Translations under genes and position numbers: made by a program
From: Peribacillus simplex
Lineage (GTDB): Bacteria > Bacillota > Bacilli > Bacillales > DSM-1321
DNA length: 64,000 bases
Reading direction: 5' to 3'
Assembly (NCBI RefSeq): GCF_001542915.1
Contig: NZ_LNNH01000029.1
Location: 98,256-162,255, forward strand
The notes under the pieces: model-generated
What the model was told of the DNA's origin: nothing
What the model saw: only the letters and a program-made list of their open reading frames with translations
The model's database searches: none
Shown here: piece by piece, positions 25,231-34,488 of the stretch
How the letters are laid out: each line of letters opens with the position of its first letter
How positions within the stretch are numbered: the stretch's first letter is position 1

Positions 25231-26118
25231 GTGCTTGAAAATCTTAAACAAAAGTTCCCCAACGCGATTTATAATAAAGCCGATACAGATGACATCTCTG
25301 AATTTGTTTGGTTCGAGGACTCAATGGGAAGCATTCTCGGCATCCCCCGCTTTGAAATCACAGCCGAGGAAACCCGTTTATTGGAGCTGCTTTTTCCGTC
25401 TTCCTTGGACCATACCCCTTTCACCACGTTTTCGGAACCATCTTGGAATGCTTTTTTAACCGAACCTAATGCACCCCTGCCTTTGACAAGCTGGGAAAAC
25501 GTGCGCTTCATTCACTTCAAGCTGAGTCATGCCGATTTTTCCCGGCCTGATTTTGAAGATGCCTGCCTTGCTTTCGTGCCATCCGACGCAGCCTTGATCT
25601 GGGACAATGAGACGGAGGGAATCCTGATTGAAACGGACAAGGGTGAGGCATTATCGAATAACGACCTGCTCGCCATCTCCTCTACACTGGAAAGTGATTT
25701 TTATGTAAAGACGCGGATGTTCACCGGGCGCTTTCACCTTGTCAGCCAAGACCTTCATAACCACAGGCTTCGGGAGAAAAAATGTTTTGCCTTGGCACAA
25801 GCTGAGTTGCCGGATTTGAAGGTGACCGATTTGGCCGATATCATCCCCTACATACTATTGAATCGGCAATCTGATGCGAATACGCAGTGGTATATCAATC
25901 AGATTCTTGGCAAGACCAGGAAGGATACGGAGCTTATCAATACGATCAAAACCTATATCGAGTGTAATTCCAATGCCACACATGCCGCCAAACAGCTTTA
26001 TATACACCGGAACAGCCTGCAGTACCGGATAGACAAATTCACCGAGAGGACAGGACTCGATATAAGAAACTTTCGGCACGCATTGACTGCTTACTTGCTT
26101 ATGTTATTGAATGATTGA
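25231..26118 (+). CDS. yxkF: PucR-type helix-turn-helix regulator (YxkF-like)
   Basis: A 295-aa putative regulator. The C-terminal 60 residues match the PucR/CdaR helix-turn-helix: 'TIKTYIECNSNATHAAKQLY', then 'HRNSLQYRIDKFTERTGLDIR'. The N-terminal 220 residues are of unknown sensory function. The start is GTG at 25231, 7-8 nt after GAAGGTGA. In B. subtilis yxkF lies next to msmX, and that pairing is conserved here (127 nt gap), so it may control sugar-transporter ATPase supply, but this is inference. Confidence 0.85.
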   Translation: MLENLKQKFPNAIYNKADTDDISEFVWFEDSMGSILGIPRFEITAEETRLLELLFPSSLDHTPFTTFSEPSWNAFLTEPNAPLPLTSWENVRFIHFKLSHADFSRPDFEDACLAFVPSDAALIWDNETEGILIETDKGEALSNNDLLAISSTLESDFYVKTRMFTGRFHLVSQDLHNHRLREKKCFALAQAELPDLKVTDLADIIPYILLNRQSDANTQWYINQILGKTRKDTELINTIKTYIECNSNATHAAKQLYIHRNSLQYRIDKFTERTGLDIRNFRHALTAYLLMLLND

Positions 26119-26245
26119 CTTTCCGTTTGCAAGAAAAGGATCATTATCCATTTTTGTGCAATGTGCACATACTTTTTTCTAAACTGATAGCTTAGACTAT
26201 AGTTAATTGGTACAAGTAATCAGTAGTGTAAAAGGGGGATTTTTC

Positions 26246-27391
26246 ATGGCAGAGCTAGTATTGGATCATATTTTCAAGATTTATGATAAAAAGGTGACGG
26301 CTGTTAAGGATTTTAACCTTCATGTTGCCGATAAGGAATTCATTGTGTTTGTAGGACCTTCCGGCTGCGGGAAATCGACGACTTTACGGATGATTGCCGG
26401 CCTTGAGGACATCTCACAGGGTGATTTATATATCGACGGCAAACGAGTCAATGATGTACCGCCAAAAGATCGTGATATCGCTATGGTTTTCCAAAACTAC
26501 GCATTATATCCCCATATGTCCGTCTATGACAATATGGCATTCGGATTAAAACTGAGGAAAACGCCAAAAGCGGAAATTAAGCAAAGGGTCACTGAAGCGG
26601 CAAGGATCCTTGGTCTTGAAGAATATCTAAACAGAAAACCTAAAGCGCTTTCAGGCGGGCAGCGCCAACGTGTGGCACTTGGCCGTGCAATAGTAAGGGA
26701 CGCAAAAGTTTTCTTGATGGATGAGCCGTTATCCAATCTTGACGCAAAACTCCGGGTCCAAATGCGCGCGGAAATAGCCAAGCTACATAAACGACTTGAT
26801 ACAACGACGATATATGTCACACATGACCAAACGGAAGCGATGACGATGGCGACAAGGCTTGTCGTCATGAAGGATGGCATCATCCAACAGGTCGGTGCCC
26901 CAAAAGACGTCTATGAGAAACCGATCAACGTTTTCGTCGGAGGTTTTATTGGATCACCTGCCATGAACTTTTTCAACGGGACATTAAAAGAAGGCTTCAT
27001 CAAAATGGGTGAGCAAACGTTTGAGATACCTGCAGCGAAAATGAGAATGTTGCGTGATCAAGGCTATGTTGGAAAAGATATCATCCTTGGCATCCGGCCG
27101 GAGGATTTCCATAATGAAGGTGAATACTTCACGGATTCCCCGAATGCCCTATTCAAAACCCACATCGATGTGGCAGAACTCATGGGGGCGGAAATCATGC
27201 TTTACTCCACGCTTGAAGGACAGGACTTCGTTGCACGGGTAGATGCCAAAAATATCATTCATGCAGGCGAAAAAATCGAGCTTGCCCTCGATATGAATAA
27301 AGCCCACTTTTTCGATAAAGGAAGCGAACACCGCATTTTTGTCGAAGAGGACGAACAGATGCAGGAAGGTTTGAAATTGTCTGCTAACTAA
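26246..27391 (+). CDS. msmX: Multi-sugar ABC transporter ATPase
   Basis: A 381-aa ATPase of the MsmX/UgpC group that energises several carbohydrate ABC importers which lack their own ATPase. Walker A 'GPSGCGKS' (37-44), Q-loop 'FQNYALYPHM', signature 'LSGGQRQR' (135-142), Walker B 'VFLMDEPLSNLD' (155-166) and 'VTHDQTEAM' are intact, and the C-terminal MalK-like regulatory (TOBE) domain follows. ATG at 26246 is 7 nt after AAAGGGGGA; the open frame extends upstream without a site. A 10-bp palindrome ATGTGCACAT (26161-26170) lies in the upstream region. Confidence 0.95.
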   Translation: MAELVLDHIFKIYDKKVTAVKDFNLHVADKEFIVFVGPSGCGKSTTLRMIAGLEDISQGDLYIDGKRVNDVPPKDRDIAMVFQNYALYPHMSVYDNMAFGLKLRKTPKAEIKQRVTEAARILGLEEYLNRKPKALSGGQRQRVALGRAIVRDAKVFLMDEPLSNLDAKLRVQMRAEIAKLHKRLDTTTIYVTHDQTEAMTMATRLVVMKDGIIQQVGAPKDVYEKPINVFVGGFIGSPAMNFFNGTLKEGFIKMGEQTFEIPAAKMRMLRDQGYVGKDIILGIRPEDFHNEGEYFTDSPNALFKTHIDVAELMGAEIMLYSTLEGQDFVARVDAKNIIHAGEKIELALDMNKAHFFDKGSEHRIFVEEDEQMQEGLKLSAN

Positions 27392-27395
27392 ACAT

Positions 27396-27431
27396 AAAAA
27401 AAATACCCGTTCATGAACGGGTATTTTTTTA
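27396..27431. terminator. Bidirectional terminator
   Basis: A near-perfect palindrome: AAATACCCGTT (27401-27411) with AACGGGTATTT, flanked by A and T runs. It ends msmX and the convergent zinc-ribbon gene. Confidence 0.9.
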
Positions 27432-27457
27432 TGTTTAGCCGGGATTCAAGGACTCTC

Positions 27458-27700
27458 CTATTCCTGAACCAATACCACTTCATCATGTCCGCATTCAGGG
27501 CATTTCATAAGGTGTGGACATTGGCCTTTTTGTAAGGATTGGGGGTAGCCGTCATTTAGCTTAAGTGTATCGATATCCATATAAGCACTGTATTCATCAG
27601 CGTAATCCATGAATTTCCCTTTATCGTCAAGATCATTGCCGCATTCGGGGCAATTCACATGGATTTTTCTCAGACCGTTGCAAAGCGGGCATAAAGACAT
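27458..27700 (-). CDS. Small zinc-ribbon protein
   Basis: An 80-aa soluble protein with a 'CPLCNG' (4-9), 'CPECGND' (17-23) pair and, near the C-terminus, 'CPHLMKCPECGHDEVVLVQE'; six Cys in CxxC or similar arrangements indicate one or two zinc sites. No specific family is recognised. ATG follows AAGGAGG by about 7 nt. It lies 110 nt after the fumarase stop, probably as its own unit. Confidence 0.8.
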   Translation of the reverse strand: MSLCPLCNGLRKIHVNCPECGNDLDDKGKFMDYADEYSAYMDIDTLKLNDGYPQSLQKGQCPHLMKCPECGHDEVVLVQE

Positions 27701-27770
27701 TGTGTTTCCTCCTTTTCCAGCCTTTGATCCTTAGTATTTGTTGATAGGATGATTTTAACACATTGAAACA

Positions 27771-27797
27771 CCCTCCCCAAAGAAACCAGCGGGAGGG
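27771..27797 (-). terminator. Hairpin after fumarase
   Basis: Stem CCCTCCC (27771-27777) with GGGAGGG (27791-27797), 14 nt after the fumarase stop; on the minus strand a GTTTCAATGTG stretch follows, a weak U-tract. Confidence 0.55.
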
Positions 27798-27810
27798 CAT
27801 TCTTCTGCTA

Positions 27811-29193
27811 TTATTTATTGACCATGTTAGCTGGGTCGACCCATGCATTGAATTCATCTTCCGTCAGGAATTCCAATTTCAACGCCGCTTCTTTAAGGGT
27901 TGAGTTGTCCTTGAATGCAGTTTTGGCAATTTTGGCCGCTTTTTCATAACCTATGTGCGGGTTCAACGCCGTAACAAGCATTAGCGAACGATCTACATTT
28001 TCTTTGATTTTATCTTCATTGGCAGTGATGCCGACTGCACAGTTATCGTTGAAGGAATGAATGCCGTCCGTCAATAATTTAACCGTTTGCAGGAAGTTGT
28101 AGATGATGACCGGTTTGAATACGTTCAATTCGAAGTTCCCTTGGCTGGCTGCAAAACCAATCGTGGCATCGTTACCGACAATTTGTGTTGCAATCATGGT
28201 AAGCGCTTCACTTTGGGTTGGATTCACCTTCCCTGGCATGATGGAGCTTCCTGGTTCATTTTCCGGGATGGCAATTTCACCAATTCCGCTTCTTGGGCCA
28301 CTTGCCAGCCATCTGACATCGTTGGCAATTTTCATTAAATCCGCTGCCAAGGCTTTCAGTGCGCCATGGGCGTACACGATTTCATTATGGCTTGTCAGGG
28401 CATGGAACTTATTATCCGATGTGACAAAAGGATGTCCTGTATCCGCAGCGATTTGTTTTGCGGAAAGTCCAGGGAATTCTTTTTTTGTATTGATTCCGGT
28501 TCCAACAGCCGTTCCGCCCAGCGCTAGGTTCAATAATTTTTGGCTGCTTTCCTCAATCATCTCCAGGTCTTTATCAAGCATCGCTTTCCAACCGGATATT
28601 TCTTGTCCTAAAGTTAACGGGGTTGCATCTTGAAGATGTGTACGGCCAATTTTCACGACATCCCAAAATTCTTTTTCTTTTGCATCGAATGTATCTCTTA
28701 GTACTTTGATGGCAGGGACCAGCTTTTCAGCAACTTCCATGAAGGCCGCAATATGCATGGCAGTAGGGAATGTATCATTGGAGCTTTGGGCTTTGTTAAC
28801 GTCATCATTCGGATGCAGGGCAACGGATTCCCCTATTTCTTTTAACCATTCATTTCCTTTGTTAGCGACCACTTCATTCACGTTCATATTACTTTGCGTG
28901 CCGCTCCCCGTTTGCCAGACAACAAGCGGGAAATGTTCATCAAGCGTACCTTCGAGGATCTCACCGCATATCTTGACGATGGCATTCTTTTTCACTTCCG
29001 ATAAATCACCAAGATCATAGTTCACCTTCGCTGCAGCCTGCTTAACGTATGCAAACGCACGCACCAATTCAATCGGCATTCTTTCGTTACCGATTTTGAA
29101 ATTGTTCCGGCTTCTCTCGGTCTGTGCTCCCCAATATTTATCAGCAGGCACTTTCACTTCACCCATCGTATCTCGTTCGATTCTGTATTCCAT
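27811..29193 (-). CDS. fumC: Class II fumarate hydratase
   Basis: A 460-aa homotetrameric fumarase (B. subtilis citG, 462 aa) converting fumarate and malate in the TCA cycle. Diagnostic elements: '[12 protein letters not shown]' (about residue 98), '[10 protein letters not shown]' (about 184) and the signature loop '[11 protein letters not shown]' (about 315). ATG at 29193 follows AGGAGG by 8 nt; the frame is open ten codons further out without a site. It is monocistronic and divergent from the metIC operon. Confidence 0.96.
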   Translation of the reverse strand: MEYRIERDTMGEVKVPADKYWGAQTERSRNNFKIGNERMPIELVRAFAYVKQAAAKVNYDLGDLSEVKKNAIVKICGEILEGTLDEHFPLVVWQTGSGTQSNMNVNEVVANKGNEWLKEIGESVALHPNDDVNKAQSSNDTFPTAMHIAAFMEVAEKLVPAIKVLRDTFDAKEKEFWDVVKIGRTHLQDATPLTLGQEISGWKAMLDKDLEMIEESSQKLLNLALGGTAVGTGINTKKEFPGLSAKQIAADTGHPFVTSDNKFHALTSHNEIVYAHGALKALAADLMKIANDVRWLASGPRSGIGEIAIPENEPGSSIMPGKVNPTQSEALTMIATQIVGNDATIGFAASQGNFELNVFKPVIIYNFLQTVKLLTDGIHSFNDNCAVGITANEDKIKENVDRSLMLVTALNPHIGYEKAAKIAKTAFKDNSTLKEAALKLEFLTEDEFNAWVDPANMVNK

Positions 29194-29464
29194 GTGTTCT
29201 CCTCCTATGGTTGCACTATTCATCGAAGATCTTATGTATTAATAAATGAATAATGTCGTAATATTCTTTCTCTCCATCCATTGTACAAACATTATTATTT
29301 TAAAGCAAAAAAAACCGGTCAGGCCTGCTCTTTTTTCTAAAGGGATCATTCAGGGTTCACTTGAAGGCTACTTCCCCTACATTTCCAGTTTTTTTTATTA
29401 ACGTAAAACGTTGCCGCGCTGGGTTTCAATAGGTACATCCATGCAATCCCTTACCAAATTCTCC

Positions 29465-29493
29465 TTGACAGTATTTTGTATATATAGTAAATT
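29465..29493 (+). promoter_or_regulatory. Promoter of the metIC S-box transcript
   Basis: Consensus -35 TTGACA (29465-29470), 17-bp spacer, -10 TAAATT (29488-29493), just upstream of the aptamer. Confidence 0.6.
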
Positions 29494-29516
29494 CAAAAGA
29501 AATTTAATAATCTAAA

Positions 29517-29629
29517 CTCTTATCGAGAGAGGTAGAGGGAATGGCCCGATGACACCTCAGCAACCTTCATTTGTTCCAACGAATGAAAAGGTGCTAATTC
29601 CACAAGTTTTTGAACTTGGAAGATAAGAA
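29517..29629 (+). ncRNA. SAM-I riboswitch (S-box) of metI-metC
   Basis: P1 arms CTTATC (29519-29524) and GATAAG (29622-29627) enclose the S-box core: GAGAGGTAGAGGGA, GGCCCGATGACACCTCAGCAACC and an AAGGTGCTAATTCC segment. A second copy of the riboswitch class seen at 20996. It senses SAM and terminates at 29653. Confidence 0.95.
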
Positions 29630-29652
29630 GAATGACTCGTCCCCATTTAATC

Positions 29653-29690
29653 AAAGTCTTCTTCTTAAAGAAGACTTTTTTTTATTTTTA
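29653..29690 (+). terminator. S-box expression-platform terminator
   Basis: A perfect 11-bp stem AAAGTCTTCTT (29653-29663) with AAGAAGACTTT (29668-29678) and a long T-rich tail, located between aptamer and metI. Confidence 0.9.
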
Positions 29691-29714
29691 TTACGCAAAG
29701 GAGCAGTGAAAATT

Positions 29715-30827
29715 ATGTACAAAACCGAAACATCTCTTGCTCAATTAGGAAATCGCAGTGAAACGGCGACAGGAACGGTCAATCCTCCCGTCTACTTCTC
29801 GACAGCCTTTCGTCACGAAGGGATTGGCCAATCGACTGGCTTCGATTATACAAGGACAGGTAATCCCACACGCCAACTATTGGAACGTTCGATCGCCGAT
29901 CTCGAAAAAGGCGATCAAGGTTATGCCTGCAGCTCGGGGATGGCCGCCATTTCTACGATACTGGCGCTTTTCAAATCGGGGGATGCTTGGATTGTCAGCG
30001 AAGACCTTTATGGCGGTACATATCGTCTCTTGGAACAAGGCTTTAAGAAATGGGGATTGAAGTGTGACTATGTAAACACATGTTGTTTGGAGGATATCGA
30101 GAATGCCATCACTCCTCACACGAAAGCCATCTTCATCGAAACTCCCACTAATCCCCTTATGCAGCAAACGGATATTGGCGCCATTGCCGCATTGGCCAAA
30201 CGATTCAATGTATTGCTGATCGTCGATAATACTTTTTACACGCCTCTCATTCAACAGCCCATCCTGCTTGGCGCCGATATCGTGATTCACAGCGCAACCA
30301 AGTATCTCGGCGGCCATAACGATGTACTCGCCGGACTGATCGTGGCTAGCGGCGCGGAATTATGCGAATCACTAGCCTTCCATCATAATGGCACAGGAGC
30401 TGTGTTGAGCCCCTTTGATTCATGGTTGTTGATGCGCGGAATGAAAACTCTTGCACTTCGGATGGAACGCCATGAAAAGAATGCGAAAATACTTGTAGAT
30501 TACTTGTCGGAGCATGATTGTGTATCGGACGTATTGTATCCCGGAAGAGGCGGCATGATTTCATTCCGGATCATCGATGAAGACGCTGTCAACCCATTTT
30601 TACAATCGCTCTCCCTGATTTCGTTTGCGGAAAGCCTTGGCGGTGTTGAAAGCTTCATCACGTACCCGGCCACACAAACACATGCCGATATACCTCTTGA
30701 GGTCAGGACGGCGAACGGGGTTTGTAATCGCCTCCTCCGCTTTTCCGTAGGTATCGAAGACAGCGGAGATTTGATTTCCGACTTGCAGCAAGCATTCGCG
30801 CATGTAAAAAGGGAGGCCCTCCGATGA
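29715..30827 (+). CDS. metI: Cystathionine gamma-synthase / O-acetylhomoserine thiolyase
   Basis: A 370-aa PLP enzyme of the Cys/Met metabolism family; with MetC it carries sulfur from cysteine to homocysteine for methionine synthesis. The PLP lysine lies in 'IHSATKYLGGHNDV' (about residue 197). ATG at 29715 follows AAAGGAG; the open frame upstream runs through the riboswitch terminator and is not coding. It overlaps metC by 4 nt (ATGA), as in the B. subtilis yjcIJ operon, and is switched by the S-box. Confidence 0.93.
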   Translation: MYKTETSLAQLGNRSETATGTVNPPVYFSTAFRHEGIGQSTGFDYTRTGNPTRQLLERSIADLEKGDQGYACSSGMAAISTILALFKSGDAWIVSEDLYGGTYRLLEQGFKKWGLKCDYVNTCCLEDIENAITPHTKAIFIETPTNPLMQQTDIGAIAALAKRFNVLLIVDNTFYTPLIQQPILLGADIVIHSATKYLGGHNDVLAGLIVASGAELCESLAFHHNGTGAVLSPFDSWLLMRGMKTLALRMERHEKNAKILVDYLSEHDCVSDVLYPGRGGMISFRIIDEDAVNPFLQSLSLISFAESLGGVESFITYPATQTHADIPLEVRTANGVCNRLLRFSVGIEDSGDLISDLQQAFAHVKREALR

Positions 30828-32005
30828 CAGATCATGATTTTAGCTTTGAAACCAAATTGCTTCATAATCAACATAAATTCGATGCAACGACTGGCGGTGT
30901 GAGCGTTCCGATTCAGCACGCCTCCACTTTCCATCAATCCGATATCGATCAATTCGGCAAATATGATTACAGCCGAAGCGGGAACCCGACTCGCGAGGCG
31001 TTGGAAGAAATCATTGCCGAACTTGAAGAAGGCACACATGGCTTCGCCTTTTCCTCAGGTATGGCGGCCATTTCAACAGCTTTTCTGCTGTTATCTGCCG
31101 GGGACCATATCATCATTTCCGAAGATGTGTACGGGGGAACGTTCAGGATGGTGACCACAGTCCTGACCCGTTTCAAAATTGAACATACTTTCGTTGATAT
31201 GACGGACCTCGAAAGCATCGAAGCGGCCGTTAAGCCAAATACGAGGGCCATTTACGTCGAAACGCCTTCAAACCCATTGCTGAAAGTGACCGATATTTCC
31301 GCCGTATGTGATATCGCCAAAAAAATTGGTGCCTTAAGCTTTGTCGATAATACATTCTTGACGCCAGCGCTGCAAAAGCCTTTAACACTTGGCGCTGATG
31401 TTGTCCTTCATAGTGCGACGAAGTTCTTGTCCGGGCATAGTGATGTAGTAGCTGGGCTTGCAGTGGTAAAGGACCCTATATTGGCGCAAAGGCTCGGTGC
31501 CCTCCAAAACTCCTTCGGGGCCGTTCTTGGTGTTCAGGACGCCTGGCTTGTGATGAGGGGGCTGAAAACCTTGTCCGTAAGAATGGATCACTCCCAAAAA
31601 GGGGCTGAAAAAATGGCCGCCTACTTGAAGAATCATCACTTGGTGAAAAAGGTTTATTATCCTGGACTTGCGGATCATCCCCAGCATGCCATCCAGAAAG
31701 GTCAATCGCTTGGGGCGGGAGCGGTCCTTTCCTTTGAATTGGCAAGCGAGGAAATTTTCCGTTCGTTCGTGAACACCGTTGAACTCCCTGTCTTTGCCGT
31801 AAGCCTAGGCGCGGTGGAATCGATATTATCCTATCCCGCTAAAATGTCACATGCTGCGATGCCTGCTGATGAAAGGGATAAACGGGGCATCACCAACAGC
31901 CTGCTACGTCTCTCCGTGGGACTTGAAAATCCGGATGATCTAATCAAGGACTTCGATGCTGCACTAATCAATATCGCCAAAGGGGAAGTTCTAGCTGCAA
32001 AATGA
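30824..32005 (+). CDS. metC: Cystathionine beta-lyase
   Basis: A 393-aa PLP enzyme that cleaves cystathionine to homocysteine, pyruvate and ammonia. PLP lysine in 'LHSATKFLSGHSDV' (about residue 197); substrate-binding 'SRSGNPTREALE' (about 45). Translationally coupled to metI and part of the S-box operon. The family cannot strictly separate lyase from thiolyase activity, but gene order matches B. subtilis metI-metC. Confidence 0.93.
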   Translation: MTDHDFSFETKLLHNQHKFDATTGGVSVPIQHASTFHQSDIDQFGKYDYSRSGNPTREALEEIIAELEEGTHGFAFSSGMAAISTAFLLLSAGDHIIISEDVYGGTFRMVTTVLTRFKIEHTFVDMTDLESIEAAVKPNTRAIYVETPSNPLLKVTDISAVCDIAKKIGALSFVDNTFLTPALQKPLTLGADVVLHSATKFLSGHSDVVAGLAVVKDPILAQRLGALQNSFGAVLGVQDAWLVMRGLKTLSVRMDHSQKGAEKMAAYLKNHHLVKKVYYPGLADHPQHAIQKGQSLGAGAVLSFELASEEIFRSFVNTVELPVFAVSLGAVESILSYPAKMSHAAMPADERDKRGITNSLLRLSVGLENPDDLIKDFDAALINIAKGEVLAAK

Positions 32006-32067
32006 TGAAAGGTCGCTCCCCCATATTTCAATGGGGCACCCTTTATTTCATTCCATAACAATGGATA

Positions 32068-32093
32068 AGGACCATCGATCGCTCGATGGTCCT
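32068..32093. terminator. Hairpin between metC and rpmE2
   Basis: An 11-bp perfect stem AGGACCATCGA (32068-32078) with TCGATGGTCCT (32083-32093) between convergent genes. U-tracts are weak on both sides. Confidence 0.6.
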
Positions 32094-32097
32094 GCTA

Positions 32098-32346
32098 TCA
32101 TTTCTTCATATTATATTTTTCAAGAAAGCGATCGACTCTTCCGCCTTTTTCAGCGAACTTTTGCTTTCCTGTATAAAAAGGATGCGTATCTGAGCTTATC
32201 TCCACTTTTAATAATGGATACGTTTGACCGTCTTCCCACTCGATTGTTTCGTTCGACTTTTTCGTTGAACCCGTCAAAAATTTATATCCGCTGTTCGTAT
32301 CCATAAATACTACTTGTTGATAATCAGGATGAATATTTTGTTTCAC
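32098..32346 (-). CDS. rpmE2: Ribosomal protein L31 type B (zinc-independent)
   Basis: An 82-aa 50S subunit protein. It has the type B features '[22 protein letters not shown]' and '[12 protein letters not shown]' and lacks the CxxC zinc ligands of RpmE. In Bacillus this paralogue (YtiA) replaces zinc-bound L31 in zinc starvation and is repressed by Zur. The start is GTG at 32346, 6 nt after GAGGTG; it matches the usual start at KQNIHP. A Zur-like operator overlaps its promoter (32376-32404). Confidence 0.95.
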   Translation of the reverse strand: MKQNIHPDYQQVVFMDTNSGYKFLTGSTKKSNETIEWEDGQTYPLLKVEISSDTHPFYTGKQKFAEKGGRVDRFLEKYNMKK

Positions 32347-32375
32347 TATTATCACCTCATTGTTAGGATAACTAT

Positions 32376-32404
32376 ATCTTAAACGTAATGATTACTATTA
32401 TCAA
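32376..32404 (-). promoter_or_regulatory. rpmE2 promoter with a Zur-box-like operator
   Basis: On the minus strand: -35 TTGATA (32404-32399), 17-bp spacer, -10 TAAGAT (32381-32376). The spacer holds GTAAT-N-ATTAC (32385-32395), a perfect 5-1-5 inverted repeat like the Bacillus Zur box, placed where repressor binding would block RNA polymerase. Confidence 0.65.
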
Positions 32405-32415
32405 GTGATATGCTT

Positions 32416-32438
32416 GAGTGTGCCAAATTGGCACACTC
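32416..32438 (-). terminator. Hairpin after bmrD
   Basis: A 10-bp stem GAGTGTGCCA (32416-32425) with TGGCACACTC (32429-32438), 32 nt after the bmrD stop. On the minus strand no good U-tract follows, so termination is uncertain. Confidence 0.45.
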
Positions 32439-32469
32439 ATTATTATTTGTACATTCGTTAATGATTACT

Positions 32470-34488
32470 TCATCCTGCCATCCCTTTATGGGGACCAACC
32501 TGCAGTTCATACATTTGATAATATTTCCCTTGCAATCCCATTAGCTCCTCGTGTGTCCCCTTCTCGGCAATCCGCCCTTTATCGAGGACGAGGATTTGAT
32601 CGGCATTTTTGATCGTGGAAAGTCTATGGGCAATGATGAAGGTCGTTCTGCCTTTTTTCAGCACTTCCATCCCCTGCTGGATAATCGCCTCTGTTTCGGT
32701 ATCGATGCTTGCCGTTGCCTCATCCAAAATTAAAATCGCTGGATTGAATGCCAGGGCTCTGGCGAAGGAGATTAGCTGACGCTGTCCGGAAGACAGTGTT
32801 CCGCCTTTTTCGATTACCGGTTCATCCAGTCCTAAAGGAAGATGCTTCAGCACTTTGTCCCCGCCCACATCCTTTAATGCCTTTTCGACCATTTCCCTCG
32901 TGATGCCATCATGATCGAGGCTGATATTGGAAGCGATGGTGCCCGTGAACAAATAAGGATCTTGAAGGACGATTCCCATATGCTCCCTAAGGGTTTGATG
33001 CGGAATATCCAAAATATCCTTTCCATCTATTTTGATTTTCCCTTCACTGCTGTCATAAAAACGGAACAATAAATTCATGATCGAGCTTTTTCCTGAACCT
33101 GTGTGACCCACCAAGGCGACAGTTTCCCCTTGTTTAGCCGAAAAGGTAATGTCTTTTAACACATATTCATTTTCCTTATAACCGAAAGAAACGTGTTCGA
33201 AATCTACATTTCCTTTGTATCTGGCTCTGCTTTCATCACGGACAGCCACCCCCTGCTCATCCAATAAGCTGAATGTCCGTTCTCCTGCAACGAGCGCCTG
33301 TTCGAGGCTGGCGAATTGATTGACGATGCCATGAAGTGGATGGAGCAGGCGGCTGATCAAATCGACAATCGCATACATCACCCCTAAGGAAATCGCCGAG
33401 CTCGCTGTCATGGATATCCCACCGAAATACCAGACGAATGCGATTAATGCCGAAACCTTAATGACTCCGATCAAATTCCCGCCCGTCAATGAATTTAAAT
33501 GCAACATTTTATTTTGATAGGAATAATGCTCCCGGTTCAAATCCTCAAACGATTGCTTCGTTTCCTTTTCACGTCCAAATGCCTGGATGATGCTCATTCC
33601 GGAAATGGATTCGTTGATCATCCCATTGATATCACTAATCCGCTCCCGGATGATATGATTATATTTCGAAGCGAATTTACGGTATACCTTGGTCCAGATA
33701 ACGATGATCGGTATAAGCAAAAGGCCCATCGCCCCTGCACGTGAATCCAGGATGAACAAAGCGATGAGAACGCCAATGATGTTGATCGTACTCGAAAAGA
33801 AACTGGCGAGCACCGTGACATACAATTCCCTGATCGCCTCTGTATCATTCGTTACCCTGGCCACCACTTTCCCCGCTGGCATATTATCGAAATACCTGAT
33901 CGGCAAACGGGATATATGCGTAAAAATATCGTTTCGCATTCGTTGAATGATCCTGTTTGCCGCTTTCTGCAAATAAAAGCTTTGCCCATATTGAAAAATC
34001 GATGAAAGGATGACAAGCCCAAAGTAAAAAGCGACTAGCTTAATGATGCGTGGGATTTCAGGCTGGTAAAATCCCATCACTTCCTGACTCTTCAATCTCT
34101 CTATCTGAGCTTGGTGCTCCTTCCCGTTTTTATTGATGATTAATGTTTGGCCTTCCAAGGTCCTGCGCCCATCCATAGGTACTGCTTCATTTACGAAGAC
34201 AAATTGATTACCCACCTGGAAAACGTGAACCTCCCTGCCTTTTTTCTCACCTTCAGTAAAGTAATCTGCACGTTTGTACCAATGATCATCATACTTAACA
34301 GCATCTTTTCCTTTTTCCGTTTCATACCAGGACGTTTCGATGCCGAGTATATGTGAATCGATGATTTTCTTTGCGACAAACGGACCCGTTAAATCTGCCG
34401 CTACAGATAGTGCCAGCATGATCAATGCACAAATGATCAATTTTTTATAAAGGGCTGCATAATGAAATAGTTTTTTCACGACCGTCAT
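32470..34488 (-). CDS. bmrD: Heterodimeric multidrug ABC exporter, subunit BmrD (YheH)
   Basis: A 672-aa half-transporter (B. subtilis YheH/BmrD 673 aa): six transmembrane helices with a large extracellular insertion (residues about 50-135) between the first two, which is a BmrD hallmark, then an ATPase domain. Walker A 'VGHTGSGKSS' (about 460), a 'LSSGQRQL' signature with S replacing the first G, and Walker B 'LILDEATASID' with the catalytic Glu intact. It pairs with BmrC to export drugs using ATP. It overlaps bmrC by 4 nt and is expressed from the same leader-controlled operon. Confidence 0.92.
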   Translation of the reverse strand: MTVVKKLFHYAALYKKLIICALIMLALSVAADLTGPFVAKKIIDSHILGIETSWYETEKGKDAVKYDDHWYKRADYFTEGEKKGREVHVFQVGNQFVFVNEAVPMDGRRTLEGQTLIINKNGKEHQAQIERLKSQEVMGFYQPEIPRIIKLVAFYFGLVILSSIFQYGQSFYLQKAANRIIQRMRNDIFTHISRLPIRYFDNMPAGKVVARVTNDTEAIRELYVTVLASFFSSTINIIGVLIALFILDSRAGAMGLLLIPIIVIWTKVYRKFASKYNHIIRERISDINGMINESISGMSIIQAFGREKETKQSFEDLNREHYSYQNKMLHLNSLTGGNLIGVIKVSALIAFVWYFGGISMTASSAISLGVMYAIVDLISRLLHPLHGIVNQFASLEQALVAGERTFSLLDEQGVAVRDESRARYKGNVDFEHVSFGYKENEYVLKDITFSAKQGETVALVGHTGSGKSSIMNLLFRFYDSSEGKIKIDGKDILDIPHQTLREHMGIVLQDPYLFTGTIASNISLDHDGITREMVEKALKDVGGDKVLKHLPLGLDEPVIEKGGTLSSGQRQLISFARALAFNPAILILDEATASIDTETEAIIQQGMEVLKKGRTTFIIAHRLSTIKNADQILVLDKGRIAEKGTHEELMGLQGKYYQMYELQVGPHKGMAG

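Noticed and set aside
30500..31039. 179-codon minus-strand ORF across metI/metC
   Set aside because: Antisense of two well-identified genes.
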